Position numbers and translations under genes: made by a program | Notes under the pieces: generated by a model | Databases searched by the model: none | What the model saw: the letters and a program-made list of their open reading frames with translations, nothing else | Told to the model about the DNA's origin: nothing | NCBI GenBank assembly: GCA_000149265.1 | Contig: CH003106.1 | Location: 218,924 to 282,923, forward strand | Length of the DNA stretch: 64,000 bases | DNA from: Ciona savignyi | Taxonomy: Eukaryota; Chordata; Ascidiacea; Phlebobranchia; Cionidae | Direction of reading: 5' to 3' | Shown: positions 1 to 13,100 of the stretch, piece by piece | How the letters are laid out: every line of letters begins with the position of its first letter | Position numbering within the stretch: the stretch's first letter is position 1

Positions 1-230
1 GTACAGGTATGAACGTTTTAGTAGATTGTGCAGATATGTTTGACCATGTTGAAGATATAGTACAAAAAGAAAAGTAAATTTTATCTCAATGGTATATAAG
101 CTTGGCTTTTTGATAATGCGTTTTATCTAAAAACTAAGTTCTGTAACTGGATTTTTCATATGGTCATCATATGTGGTCCTCATTTTCATTTTTATATGTG
201 GTCATCGTTTGGTTTTACAAAAAAAATTAC

Positions 231-3200
231 CATATTTTTTTGGATCTCCTCCATTCCCGAGAAAAAGATGGGATCAGAAATGGGGTCGCTTATGTACGAT
301 CGTAACAAGTTTGCACGTAACCCCTTTGGAGGTTCATTGGTCATCTTGACGCTGTTTTGCAGCACTGGTACGGGGAAGTCAGGCGAGGGGTAACTCGTGA
401 GCCACAATCTGAACTCATCTCGGGTTGTGCTTTTATCCGTGATTACCTGGGGTTTGGTTAATAAGATCAAAATTCTGCACTGTACTTTAGTCTTAATGGG
501 ATAGGATACTCATTTTAACCTCATATGTGGGATAATGAAAATCGTTATAACAATCAGTCATGCCCACAGTGGGGTTGCTCGAGCTTTTTGGTGACATGTT
601 CGTTAAAGGAAAAAAACTAACAAAGAGGAGGCCAGGGTGAGGATTGAACCAGCACCAGTACAGCCTTTACCCCTGATCTCATATACTTCACATAAACGAA
701 TCAACATGGTACGAATAAACTAACCAGTCAGATAATTAACTGTAACGTACCTCCTCGCAAATCCTGCGCAGTTCAGGCAGCCACGAAACCGCAAGATGAC
801 AGTTTTGCAGCACAACCCACGTCCCATTCGTCCTTGCATATTCTATCATTCGCTCTGCTATGGGGCCTTGTCCCTGGCCCAGTGAAATTGTCTGCATACC
901 AGAAGACATGCCTAGAGATGTGTTAAAAAAATTTACCCGGGTTTCTAATTTGTGCTGAACAATGTATGATAAGGTGAAGTGATCTAGATGACGATAGGTA
1001 AACATGCAAATTAAGCAAAACAACGCAGAACATACTGTACATAATTCCTTCTTGTGTATTTTGCTCCAACGGTGGCTCGGTTGTATCAAGTGGTCCCTCT
1101 ATTTTGATGTTGACGGGAAGATCAAGCGGAAATGCTGTTGCAACTGGGGCTTTTAGGTCTTTTGTCATTCGAATTTCAAGTAAATTCTCGTCTTCAGGGG
1201 GTGCAAGTAGGGATGAGCTCGATTGTGATTTCGTCCTTGAGAAAGCATTGGGGTGCGGGGCATGGGCTTCTTGTGCCATTGGCGGCCTTGGTGGTGACCT
1301 CGGGCGCAACGATGATCGTCTTGATGATGGGGTCCTTGGACTTTTGGGGGTGGTGGTTTGTGTGCTAACGCATGGTTCGATCATACCTTATTATCAGTGG
1401 AATTATGAGGTGAATGCTAAACATGACATGCCAACTACAGATGAAGAGGATAAGGACTTACCGTTCTCCTCAGCAAACTTGATAAGGCTCGCCATGGGGT
1501 CTGCCCCGGGGGAGAGGATGAAGATTAGAGGGGTGGAGGAGTCTGAATCTTGATAGCTTGAATTTAGGTCAAAGGTCGGCGGCTCAATGTACATAGCACC
1601 CATCTTGCTCACTATAAAATCCTGGTAAACAAAGATTCAAGTAAATAAGTTGGAAAAGAAGCGATTATTAAAATAAAACTGTGAATGGGAAAGGAAGACC
1701 ATGGTTTATCACCATGAATGCAAGGGACTTTACTGTGGATAACACCAGATTACCCCATGCCCACTGTTAGGTGCCTTTGTGAATTGGAAAACACATAGTG
1801 GCATTATCACACAGTTAATTGTCAGATTAACTTACATCGATTGAAGGGGTACTGAAACTAATGTAATACTTATTTTTCAGTTTTTAAATAACCCATTAAT
1901 GGATGTTACTATGATATGTTGCTAACAAATCTATGTGTTCCCCTTTTTTCAAGTTAAACATGTATGAAAGGATGTAATATGGCATTTATTATATTCTTGT
2001 GATAAAGTTTAACTTTTTGTTTAAAAAATCAAATGTACACACAATTTTACTCTGAGAAAAACAGAAAAAAACATTAAAGTCAAATGGTTATAAAAATAGA
2101 GTAAAAACAGTAATATTAAATGATACCAAACTAGTACTTGAAATAGACATTGTCTACAACACATATTGCACTGGCTGCTAAAAAGTATTTTTTTAAATAT
2201 AATCAACACCACTTTTAAGAAGGCAGTGTCAATTGAATTTTATTAACTATATTTAAACGCCCTACTCACCTGGACAGCAGGGACCACCTTATCAGGTCTA
2301 ATGCATCTTACGATGACCAACTTCTCTAGTGGACCAAGTCTTCCATCCCATGGTTCTGGGAGTGTTTCGGTGTGTGGCACAGATGAATCATAGATTGCTT
2401 TCCATGCAGCGGACTGTATGGAGCAGATGTTGAAAATGAGGAGTTTAACTTCGGTTTACAATTCGATTTTCAAGTCCATCCGAATAGCTTAGTGAGTGCT
2501 TTGCCTCCCAGTCAAACATTTGTAGGTTCGAAACTGGTTGCTGGCTATCAGGGCTTAACATGCACTTAGTGTAAATCGCCTGAACCCAGTGTATTAATGG
2601 GTTCTACCAAAAATAAAATAACAGTCAATATGTTCGAAACGCTGAAAAACCTATTTTTTATTAAAACAAGTATGACCATATCCACTGATAATATGCAGAT
2701 TACCTGTAATATGCCTATAGCCTGCCCATTTTAAATATCTTATTGTTGCTACTTACATTGATTCTAAAGTGCCTCATCAATCCAGTAAACGTGGGCAGTT
2801 CATTGCATCTGACAATCTCAGCCCAGGACTTATCCGGGAGCCAGTCATATGCTGGATTGGGAAATGGGTTGTCCAAAGCCACTCCCCCGGTGAGAAGGAA
2901 TCTCCAGTGCGTGTCGTCCACCTCCCCTCTATGGTGGATATCACAGAGATATTGAGTTTTAGCATACACAATATCTTCCCTTATATGCATTATATTATAT
3001 TACTTTATTTTCCAGCATGTGCTTTATGTTACAATCTACAAATTATTTTTTAGCATAGATGTTCCAGTATACACATTATTACCAAGTATATTTCTTATGT
3101 TCTAGTATATTTATTATATTTCGGCATACACAATGCTCAGTGGAATACATTGGTGGGTGACGGTATCAACAATCAATCAAATGTGTAAAGTAGTCACTGG

Positions 3201-6200
3201 CCACTTGTCCGTCGGTTGTGGCTTTGGAAATAGCACTTAGCGGACATCTTCTGAACCCAGTGGATTATACTAACACCCAAAGGTAGTTTGGAGCCTCAAC
3301 CAGACTCAAAACACCACAATAGCTTCGGTAACACGAAAGTGAGCATGTGGTAATCTAATGATTGCCAATGTGGTATCGCTCCTTGCGTTCTTTTTCTCAA
3401 ACTGATTGATCTCTGATTATAAAATCTGACCCTTTTAGCATTCAGCATGAAAAGCAACATGAAATTAAATTCCAACCTTCCTTTCATTATCCCAATGCAG
3501 AGAAGGAAAGAAAAGAGAAGTTTGTCTTTCTCAAACAGCGAGCGACAAACGTTGCGGAATATCAGTTGTGTGAAGTGCTGCTTCAAATTTAGAATCCTTT
3601 GATCAAGGTCAAGTGACTTCTCACTTTGCTCAATTGACTGAAGTGAAATGATATTGGGTGAACAGGGTAGAATAGAATACTCATGTTTATCTTTGGAGAC
3701 AGAAAATGCATAAAACAAGTGTGTTTAAGGACATTAAAGTAAGTTTGTTGTTATGATGGAGACAATGCTCCAGTTTTTGTTCGAGCTGTAAAACATTTGG
3801 ATTCAGGCAAAATTTGCTATGTGCTTTGCCTAAGAACACAACCAACCAGTTATCAGCTGGTTTAATTTACACAATCATTTAGATGACTGACGTGCTGCAT
3901 ACTTACCTAACAGACCATTTTACCTTATTTTTAGTTGTTAGTTTTTTGTTTGGTGTCCTTTGGTGACAAATATAAGAAAAATGTCCTTGCCCAGAAAAAT
4001 AAATCAGACATGAGAAATTAAACCACTGTCTCTAATGTGTGCAGTAGATTAAAACCAAGCTTGGAGAGCATGTGGTAATTAAAGGACCTATTTAAAAATT
4101 TGTTTTGTTTCCTTGCTAAACATAAGATTTTAATCGAATGTCTAAAAATAAAAATTAAGAAAAAGTTTAAAATCCACATGCATTATTTTATAATTTGTTT
4201 TCCATCCATGAAGTTATATAAATACACTGTCATGTTACCTGTACATAGAGGTTGATAAACCACCAGAGTGAATATTGATACATTGGATCAATGTTGGCAA
4301 GCTCCGATATCACGAAGAAGAGAATAGAAGAATGGATCGCCACCGGTTTGTACCCATTTCGGGTCGAATCCAGTTCCACTTCAGTTTTGCTCGTGATCTC
4401 TTGCTTGGTGGAGATTTCCTCAGAAAGTTGACGACTTTCCGACAAAATGCGGATGGCAGTTTCGTCTTCCAAAATGTTCCCTAAAACACATGCAAAATAA
4501 GAAGGCTTTTTTTCTGTGGAGATTCCCAGAAAATGAAAACATCTTAAACTTTATACAATAAACACATACTGCTTCACAGATAATTGTTACATTGCATGGG
4601 TTCAAAGGCAAGCGTTTTTCACATAGTTGATAAATTTTAACTGACATCCAAAATAATAAAATAAAAAGGTTGTGGAATCGAAACCAGTTGGCAGCTGGTT
4701 GGTTGTGCAATTGGAAAAAAACATTTATTAGATGTCATTGTAACCCATTTTTGGATTATATGGTCAAACGAACCTTAAGATACAATCATAAACAATGCAC
4801 TAAAATAGCTATAATAACTTGACAATGTTCACAAGATTACTCACTTAGTTGTGTTTACCAATTCATAGGGGTAAAACATGAACATCTTAATCCAAATAAA
4901 AAAATTTACTGTGACATGCAGATGTTAAAGCCATACACTTTACCTTCTCTGGACAAGACTTCCAATATTTTATCCTCAATGTTCTTAAGAAGTCGCCGAT
5001 TATTCGCTCCTTCCAAGATGAGTTCGCTCTTTTTCTCTTCCAGTTCCGGACGTTCCTTTGCTGCCACCAACCTTAGAAGCTGGTCCTCCAATGCGATTGG
5101 TGTGATCATGAAGTTGATTAACGTGACCTGTTGATCGAAATTGATAAAATTAACTTATTGATCATGAAATTGATCAATCTAATTTGTTGGTTAATGTAAA
5201 CTGTTGATTGAAATTGATAAAATTACCCTGTTTATCAAAAAATTGATCTATCTAATTTGTTCATTAACGTAACCTGTTAATTATTAAATTGATTATAATT
5301 TTCAAACGGGATCAATGACCAACAGATCATCATTATATTGATTAAACATTATAAAATTGATTTTTATTATTTGTTGATCATAAAGTTGGTCAATCTAACT
5401 TGTTAGTCATAAAAATTAAAGTTAAACTAAAATTTAAACAACATATCTAAATTATATACAACACTACAAAAGCTCCGGTAACCTTGCATTGGGAAGAATG
5501 TAAACTAATATTTGCAGTGTGGAGTTGTGGACACAAGAATAAAACATGAAAATGGTTGAAAGTTAATACCAACAGTCGGACAAGAACATTCCAGATTTTT
5601 TGCCACTATCTTAACCACCACAACTTACTTTTACTGACACTTCTGGTAAGTAATGAGGGTTTCTCATCCTAGTGGTGATGTACAGTTTAAAGTCATGACT
5701 GTATTGGACCGTGTTCTCGCCCAACTTGACGTACTCCATACCACTTTGCTTGAAGGTTTGATGCAGAAGTATTGGGTCAAGAATTGGGTCGATATGCTCG
5801 GATATATTCTCAATGAGAATCGGGTTTCCAAACTGCAATAAGATGGCGTTGGGTAGTGTTATTCAATGATAGAATGTTTTTGTAATGTGTATGGTGATAA
5901 TGACTCAGACAACTGATACATAACATTATATCGATGCTCGGCATCAGTTGAAGACATGGACTGACACCAGGAATTTACTAATAGGGTTACCAAAATGTCT
6001 TTTAAAGTACTTAGAGGACGTTTCCTATAGTAAGAGTGTATTGTTAATAAAAACAACAATTTGTCCAGCCTCACAGCTTAGTAGGTTGGGGGGCTGGCTT
6101 TCAGTCACAGGGTTGTTGAGAATGAAACTAGAAGCTCTATGGTCGGTTGTGTCCTTGGCTAAGCCCTTATCGGACATTGCCTGAACCCGGTGGATTAATG

Positions 6201-7129
6201 GTTTGCATTAAATTTACAAATCACTTATCTATATACAATATTTTCAAATCGCTTTGGTAACCTGGCGGTGGTAATTTAGTGCACATGAAAAATTCTTCTT
6301 TGGATTTTCTTTTTTACTAAGTGGAAAATAAGGAAATGGAAAATGCTTATGAGACGGGAAAGTGAAGGGGTTCATACCACTAGCAATATTAAAGAGCATG
6401 CAACATTGCTACAATAAGAACACCCAGTGACTACAATGGGGCTTTAACAACAAGACATTATTATGCTGATGAAATTGGTTAATTCCGTTATACAGACTGA
6501 AAAAGTGGTCACATATTGACCGGTAATAAAGCTTACCTGTAAGCAGTTTTCCAATGTCCGCAAGTAATCTGCATCGGTGAGTTTACAAACATGCAGGTTG
6601 TTCTTTCTTTCCATGTTCTTGATCCACTTACAAGCTTGCCCTTGTGGATCCACCATGAGAGGCCATCGGTTGGCATTGTTTACAATAATCGCGTTATCAA
6701 CTGACGAGCTGTGGAATATGAAATAAAAAGGATGAAATACAATTGAAATTTTTTTTACTTTTGACAGATGATAACGAAAGAATAGGATTCCGTCGTTTTT
6801 AGTTGATTTTACACCTCTATTACAGGTTCAAAACTTTACACCACCTAGTTGGTTGTATACTTGGCAATGCACTTTTGCCTGAACTCAGTAAATCCTCCTA
6901 ATCTGACGATTAATTGTGGTATAACTGATAAATATAATATGATACATCCAACCACTGTTAGAAACAAAAACACTCTACATAACATTGCAACATACTTGTC
7001 TTTAGGAAGTCCGGCCAGTTGCCACTCCATTATTTGCACAGGATCACCGAGGGTATTTGAGAGAGAAAAGTCCTCACTAACCGGTATATCTCGGTTCTTA
7101 CATTCCACCCACCAGTTCTTTATTGTGTC
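231..7129 (-). CDS. Dynein heavy chain, AAA5-AAA6 and start of C-terminal domain
   Basis: Exons: 6996-7129, 6537-6708, 5629-5832, 4944-5127, 4239-4480, 3477-3637, 2757-2928, 2270-2413, 1462-1621, the cassette 1036-1386, 751-911 and 231-446. AAA5 includes [17 protein letters not shown] and [14 protein letters not shown]. The segment before AAA6 has [16 protein letters not shown] and [19 protein letters not shown]6 has [20 protein letters not shown] and [10 protein letters not shown]. The last exon in the window reads [15 protein letters not shown] and [10 protein letters not shown], and ends in phase 0 at 231 with donor GTAATT. The remaining C-terminal domain lies outside the window. Confidence 0.95.
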
Positions 7130-10100
7130 CTATTATTTATAATATCTTATAGCAGAAAAAAACAGCAAAACTACAGCAGTATTTATACCAGATTAGTAAG
7201 ATGGGAATTTTTATTCCTGCCTATAGAAAAACGCAAGGGGCATTACCGCATGGTGCAAACAACAGTTAATACATAAGGGAACAATTACCTACCAAAATTT
7301 ATAATAAAAACATCTTAATCATCTGCAACACCTTGCAATAGCTTCGGTAACCTGACGGTGGACAAAAGGTAATTTGACAATTGCCCATGTAATAACTGAC
7401 CTACTTTTTTCATTCACGGGGATACAAAATGAATACCCAAATACTTTAACTGATAAGCAGGAAAGTGGCAAAAAAGAAAAAAAAATTAACAGTAATTAGT
7501 TTTAAATTAATAAAACTAATTAAACCCACTGACCTGCCTATACAATGGGGTGAAGGGTGGCAAATAAGCTACAACAGCTGAGGATAGAAGCACATCTCCC
7601 ACTATATTGTGGTAGGTGTTGTGCAATGAATGGGTCATCTCTGTCCATCTTTCCTTCTCCCCACCTAATCCACTGATTAATTTTTCAGCTCGAATTAGTT
7701 TCACTTTTGTCAGCTCAATGTTGTCTTCCAAACGCTGGAATAAATAAATGTTTTTTTTAACATTAATTAATATTTTAAGCATAATAAGAAACGTGTGATT
7801 TATCCCAGCTGGTTGGCTCATTGAAAGTGATTGTCCGGACCCTTGTCCGACGGGCAGTGTGATTAAAACCAGTCTCTATAGGATGATCATTTTATTATCT
7901 CCTTAGAATGTTTAGAAGTTATGACATGAAAGATCGTCGGGTTACCAGAGCTATTGCTTTGTGTTGTCTGTTCTTCAAATGAAACTGATTGCTAGCTAGT
8001 CGGTTGTGTGACATTGGCTGAAACTAGTGAATTTAATACACCAGTTTAAATTGATCATATAATACACACTACAATAGCTCTATGACCTGGATAACAGGTG
8101 CGAGGAAATTATACGGTCACTTGTATGAGAACACTTCCTCATTTATTTCGAAGTAATCCAACAAATGCCTGTGTAGGAATGCCCCTTAGGTCTTTCAAAT
8201 TACGAAAAAACATGAATATCCTATCCTAAACCATTCTCTGGTTGAACCAATCAACCAAATGATAAGATCACCTTTTTCTCGTGNNNNNNNNNNNNNNNNN
8301 NNNNNNNNNNNNNNNNNNNNNNNNNNNNNNNNNNNNNNNNNNNNNNNNNNNNNNNNNNNNNNNNNNNNNNNNNNNNNNNNNNNNNNNNNNNNNNNNNNNN
8401 NNNNNNNNNNNNNNNNNNNNNNNNNNNNNNNNNNNNNNNNNNNNNNNNNNNNNNNNNNNNNNNNNNNNNNNNNNNNNNNNNNNNNNNNNNNNNNNNNNNN
8501 NNNNNNNNNNNNNNNNNNGTAATTTGGTGAATGTTTTTTTTCTTATTTAATAAAATGTTGTTTTTATTTAAAATGTATTTTATTAAATTTTAATCATTTC
8601 TCTTTATTTACTTATACTTAAAAAAAAATTAAGGAAAGCAAAATATAAACACTAGTTATCAAACCAAGGTTCGTTAAGTTATTTCTTTGTTACTTTAATG
8701 AAGATAACAATAATGATTATCAAACAAAATAAAAAAATGGCATAACTATTTCGACATCACATTCATGCTGATATATAAAATAACATGGTATAGTGGCAGT
8801 AAAATGTTGAAATACAGCCTTTAACTTATAATCTGTACAACAGATCACAGCTAAACTGTACAACAGATCACAGCTTAAGAATAATAAAAATGCAAAAAAA
8901 TGTGCCACCAATGGTGCATGTATATATCTACCTGTCATAGACCTCTATGGCCAATACCCAGCTGCATAGACCTTCGCATGCAGAAGATACATTCCTGATC
9001 AGTTCTGGTCGAAAATTTGGGTCTCCAATAAACCTTTCGCGAATTTTCCTCATAATTGCATTTGGTATGTTTTCTTTATCATAGTCCTAAATAAAATAGA
9101 TAATGATTATTGCTTAAATTGGTAAAGGTCAGCTTATATTTTGTTGGATGTAATATCAATCATTTTATACAGCTGGTTAGCTCACTAAACCAAAGTCATC
9201 CATTCTTAAATAGGTTGGGAAATTGGAACCATTGCTGGTCGATTGTGTTTTAAGTCAATGCAGTTAGTGGGTGTTGCATGAACCCAATTGTTATATTTTG
9301 CTATAGCAGTTTCCTTAGGTTTAGTGCATTACTTTTTCCCATCTTTTGCTATCTTTTTTGGACCTGCTCAAGTGCTTTATCAACCAAAATAAATTTCTTA
9401 CTCTGAGCGAATCCAGAAACTTCATGTCACCGAGCATCTTTTTGGCAGCTGGCCAGTAATCATCAATCGCTCTTCCGCTACCATCAGTTTTCCGATCGGG
9501 TTTTATTCCCTGCAAATGTTTATATTGTGTTTGGCTAATTGGTCAGGATGGAAAAGAATAGAATAATTATGTTTATCCCTGTGAGTGGGTAAACCAAGGG
9601 GGTCAACACACTGGCAATCGTCAGATCACCTCACGCCCACCGTCGGGTTACCGAAGCTATTACAATTTGTTGTGAATGATTCACCCGTTCCTATAATTTA
9701 GTAAAACCTATTAATCTGCTTTTGGGCAATGTCCGTTAAGTACCTTGTTTAAAGTTACAACCGACAAGCTAGCGACCAGTTTCAAATTGCAACCCTTTGG
9801 CTAAAAGTCGACGCACTAAACCACTAAACCAATCTGTGGTTAAGTTAAATGCCAGCCAAAAAATTATTTAATTGAAACCAACCCATGTCTAGTCAGGTGT
9901 GTCCTTCTGTGAGGTACTAAGAGAAAATTGACTGAACTAAAGTACTTAGCAAAACATTGAAATTAATGAGCTTTAACTTTCTTTATCAATTACAAGCCAT
10001 GTAGCTTCAGCTTCCCAACTGTTGGTATAACTGGAGCAGCCTAATTAAAACTAAACAAAGACATGGCAAACCTTTAAAATGCAGATCGCTTCCATTGTGA

Positions 10101-13100
10101 TTTTAACCCCTGCTGGTGGGTTTTGCATAGTCTTAACCAAAGCAATGTCCTGCTGACGTAAAGTATCCAGAGCAGCAATGGCAGCGTTCATGGCAGGCAT
10201 CGCAACCGCTAATTTCTCCTCACATTCCTGCTTGATTTGCTGGGCATCATCAGCAGCTGTGGAATGGAATTCATGGTTATTACTGTAGAAATGCTGGGGG
10301 CATTATTACAAAGGCAGTTGTCAGATTTCCCTGTCCTTGTGATCATCATAAAGTTACCAGCTTTTGCAATGTGTTGAACAGAAAGGAGAAATGCTCAGTT
10401 TTTGTTGAACATTTTTTTACCGGGTTTCGAATCCCGGATGGGCTTATTCCTAAGACCCTTAAGTCTGTATATGTTTCGGTCGCGTTTACCATTAGGCTGT
10501 GCTACCGTACTTCCTGAACAATTTTTTGTATAATTAACATGTGATTAGGCAACGTCCACCAAGTGCATTTATCATGGAAAACTAAGCAGATCTAGGGCCT
10601 GGTTTCAATCCCACCATTTTTCAACTGACCAACCAACGCACTGCCAATAACATAATCGGATCCTTAATGAAACATCAAACCCACCATTGGCCGCAACAGC
10701 TTCATCTGCTTCAACCAATTTCTTCACCAACTCCACTTCAGCACTCTCCGCACTTATGTCCGCCACCAGCGCCTCGACTTCCTAGATGGGATTGTTTGCA
10801 CCAGTTAAGCTTATCACAGCACAGGGTGATTGATATGATTGGTTTTATCTTTTTATATTTACTTGCCAGTGACTAAAGTAGAAAAATAATAAATCGGCTA
10901 AAATAACTAAACTAGCTAAATCGTTAATTGAGTGTCAATGTGAACATAGAAAAATAAAAAACAGAAAATAATAGAAATTAACATAAAATCTTATTACATT
11001 GGTGCAGTGTTGGCAAATAACATTCTAAACACTCTTTTCATATTTAACTTTGGCTATAAACTCATCTCATAAAGTAAACAAAAATAATGAAATAATTGTG
11101 TTGTACACCTTAATCACAATGCTGTATTGACTTCCAATTAATCTTAGAAAATGAGTGTGGTCTTTTAATTTCCCTAATCTATTGATTCATCGTCATATTA
11201 AATTTGTTAAATTTAAGTTAAAATCCACAACCTACCAATGAACTTTCTTCCAGTCGCGGTTGCAGGGCGGTAAGTTCTTGTTGCATCACATTAATCTGTG
11301 ACTCTGCAAATTCAAGCTTCTCTAAACCAGTGACATAGCGATTTTTAAGGGTCAGCAGTTCTAGTCGTTTCTTCTGGAGTAACCTCTTGAAGGTTTTGAT
11401 GAGTTCAAGGTAGGAAGTTGGGGTTATAAATGTTCGACGCCTCAATGAATCAAAGTACCTGGTAAAATGTGAAAGGCATAAAACTTCCGATTAAAAATCA
11501 AAATACTTCATATTAATTTTTGATTCCACAATGTTAAATAATAATGTTTAAGAATGGACCTAAAATTCATGTGAAAATATTCCGAGTTGGTAAAGTTCTA
11601 AATACCTTACATATAAGATTACCCCTGTAAATGCTTAAACACAATATTGGCAGTCACCTCGTTTCTGGTCAGTTTAATAACAATATTTATCTTATCCCCT
11701 TATTTCACTATGTTAACTACATGTTTCCTAAGTGCCACGGTAAAAGACACAACCTCTTTACTTAACAAAATCCTTACTTGTCGGACAGCAGTCTGACGTC
11801 CTGGTGAAAGTACTTGCACATTTTCACAGCAGCTTGGCGCATTGACTGCGACATCTCTACCTCGTCCAGGAAATGATTGGCCACCATTTCCAATGCATCG
11901 TCCGGCCATGCCTGTCAATTTTACAATTTTTTTTAAGTTTAAGAACAAATAGTCCTACGATACAAATAACATTGGTAATTTTCAGATTACTTTTTGCTTA
12001 CAGTTGATTAACCACCCTATTGCAGTGTGTTGTATATTTCCACAATTCTATAGTTTTTGTTAAACCCATAATTAATCCATTGTGCTTAAGAAATGTTCAC
12101 AATTTTCCCTTTTCAAGGGAAAAACTGAATAGCTTGCAGCTATTTCTGATCCAACAACCTTTCAGACAATACAACACACAAGTGTGTCCGGAACAATAGT
12201 CAGAACATCAATAAGCAATTTGCCAAATGTATTAAAAAAATATTAAATTCAAACTTGGTACAAAAATAATAAACTCAGTTAGTTTTACATAAAATAATGA
12301 ACCAAAAAATAAAAATAAAAAACAAACAATTTTGTAACACTGGACATTCAATATGCAAAAAATTCACCCAGTGATAACAGAGTGTGTTAAAATATACAAT
12401 GACATAAATAATGTTGTCAATGTCCATCCATTATTCACCTGGAACCAATCGATGGTGCAGCAATTGATGAGCGATGGAAAGTTCCGAAGTCTCGTACGAA
12501 AATCATCTCCGACTGGACTGAATGCCAGCACAACATGTAAACATCTAAAAACGATTAGTTTTAGCTGGATAAAATTATTTATTTTTAAGTTAGAGTGATA
12601 AATATCTTTTTATTTAGTTTAACTTTTTATCTTGTATTTAGAAAATACAAATCTTTCTATATAGTTTAACTTTTTATTTTTATTTAAGGGATAAAACTAT
12701 TTCCACATAGTTTAGTTCATCATAAATATAGAACTAAAACTAAACTAAACTGAACTTTTTGAGCTAGATGAAAACCCATATCTGTAATTAAGCGACATAA
12801 AAATTCTCTGTGCTTTATTGCTGATACTTTGGTGCGACTTATCACAATATCACATATAAGTTCACCTGTTAACTCGTTCAATAAACTTGGTGTACATATT
12901 GAGTGGGGTGATTTCAACCCGTTCATCCCCATCAGCTTGTGCTAACCCTTGCATTTTGTCAATGATTTCCAATCTTTCTTCATTTTCAAAGATATTAGGA
13001 ATGTCCCCAGTGTTTAAAAGCAAATTTATGTCTTCCAGAAAGGATTCATCCTACAAAAACACAACTAAGAAAAAGGACGACAGTGGTTGAACCCTGAGAA

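Noticed and set aside
1104-1553. 149-codon plus-strand open frame
   Set aside because: It is the antisense of the dynein cassette exon and the neighbouring exon; the minus-strand reading has matching phases and a conserved protein.
8259-8550. Open frames made of X residues
   Set aside because: They are artefacts of translating the run of N.
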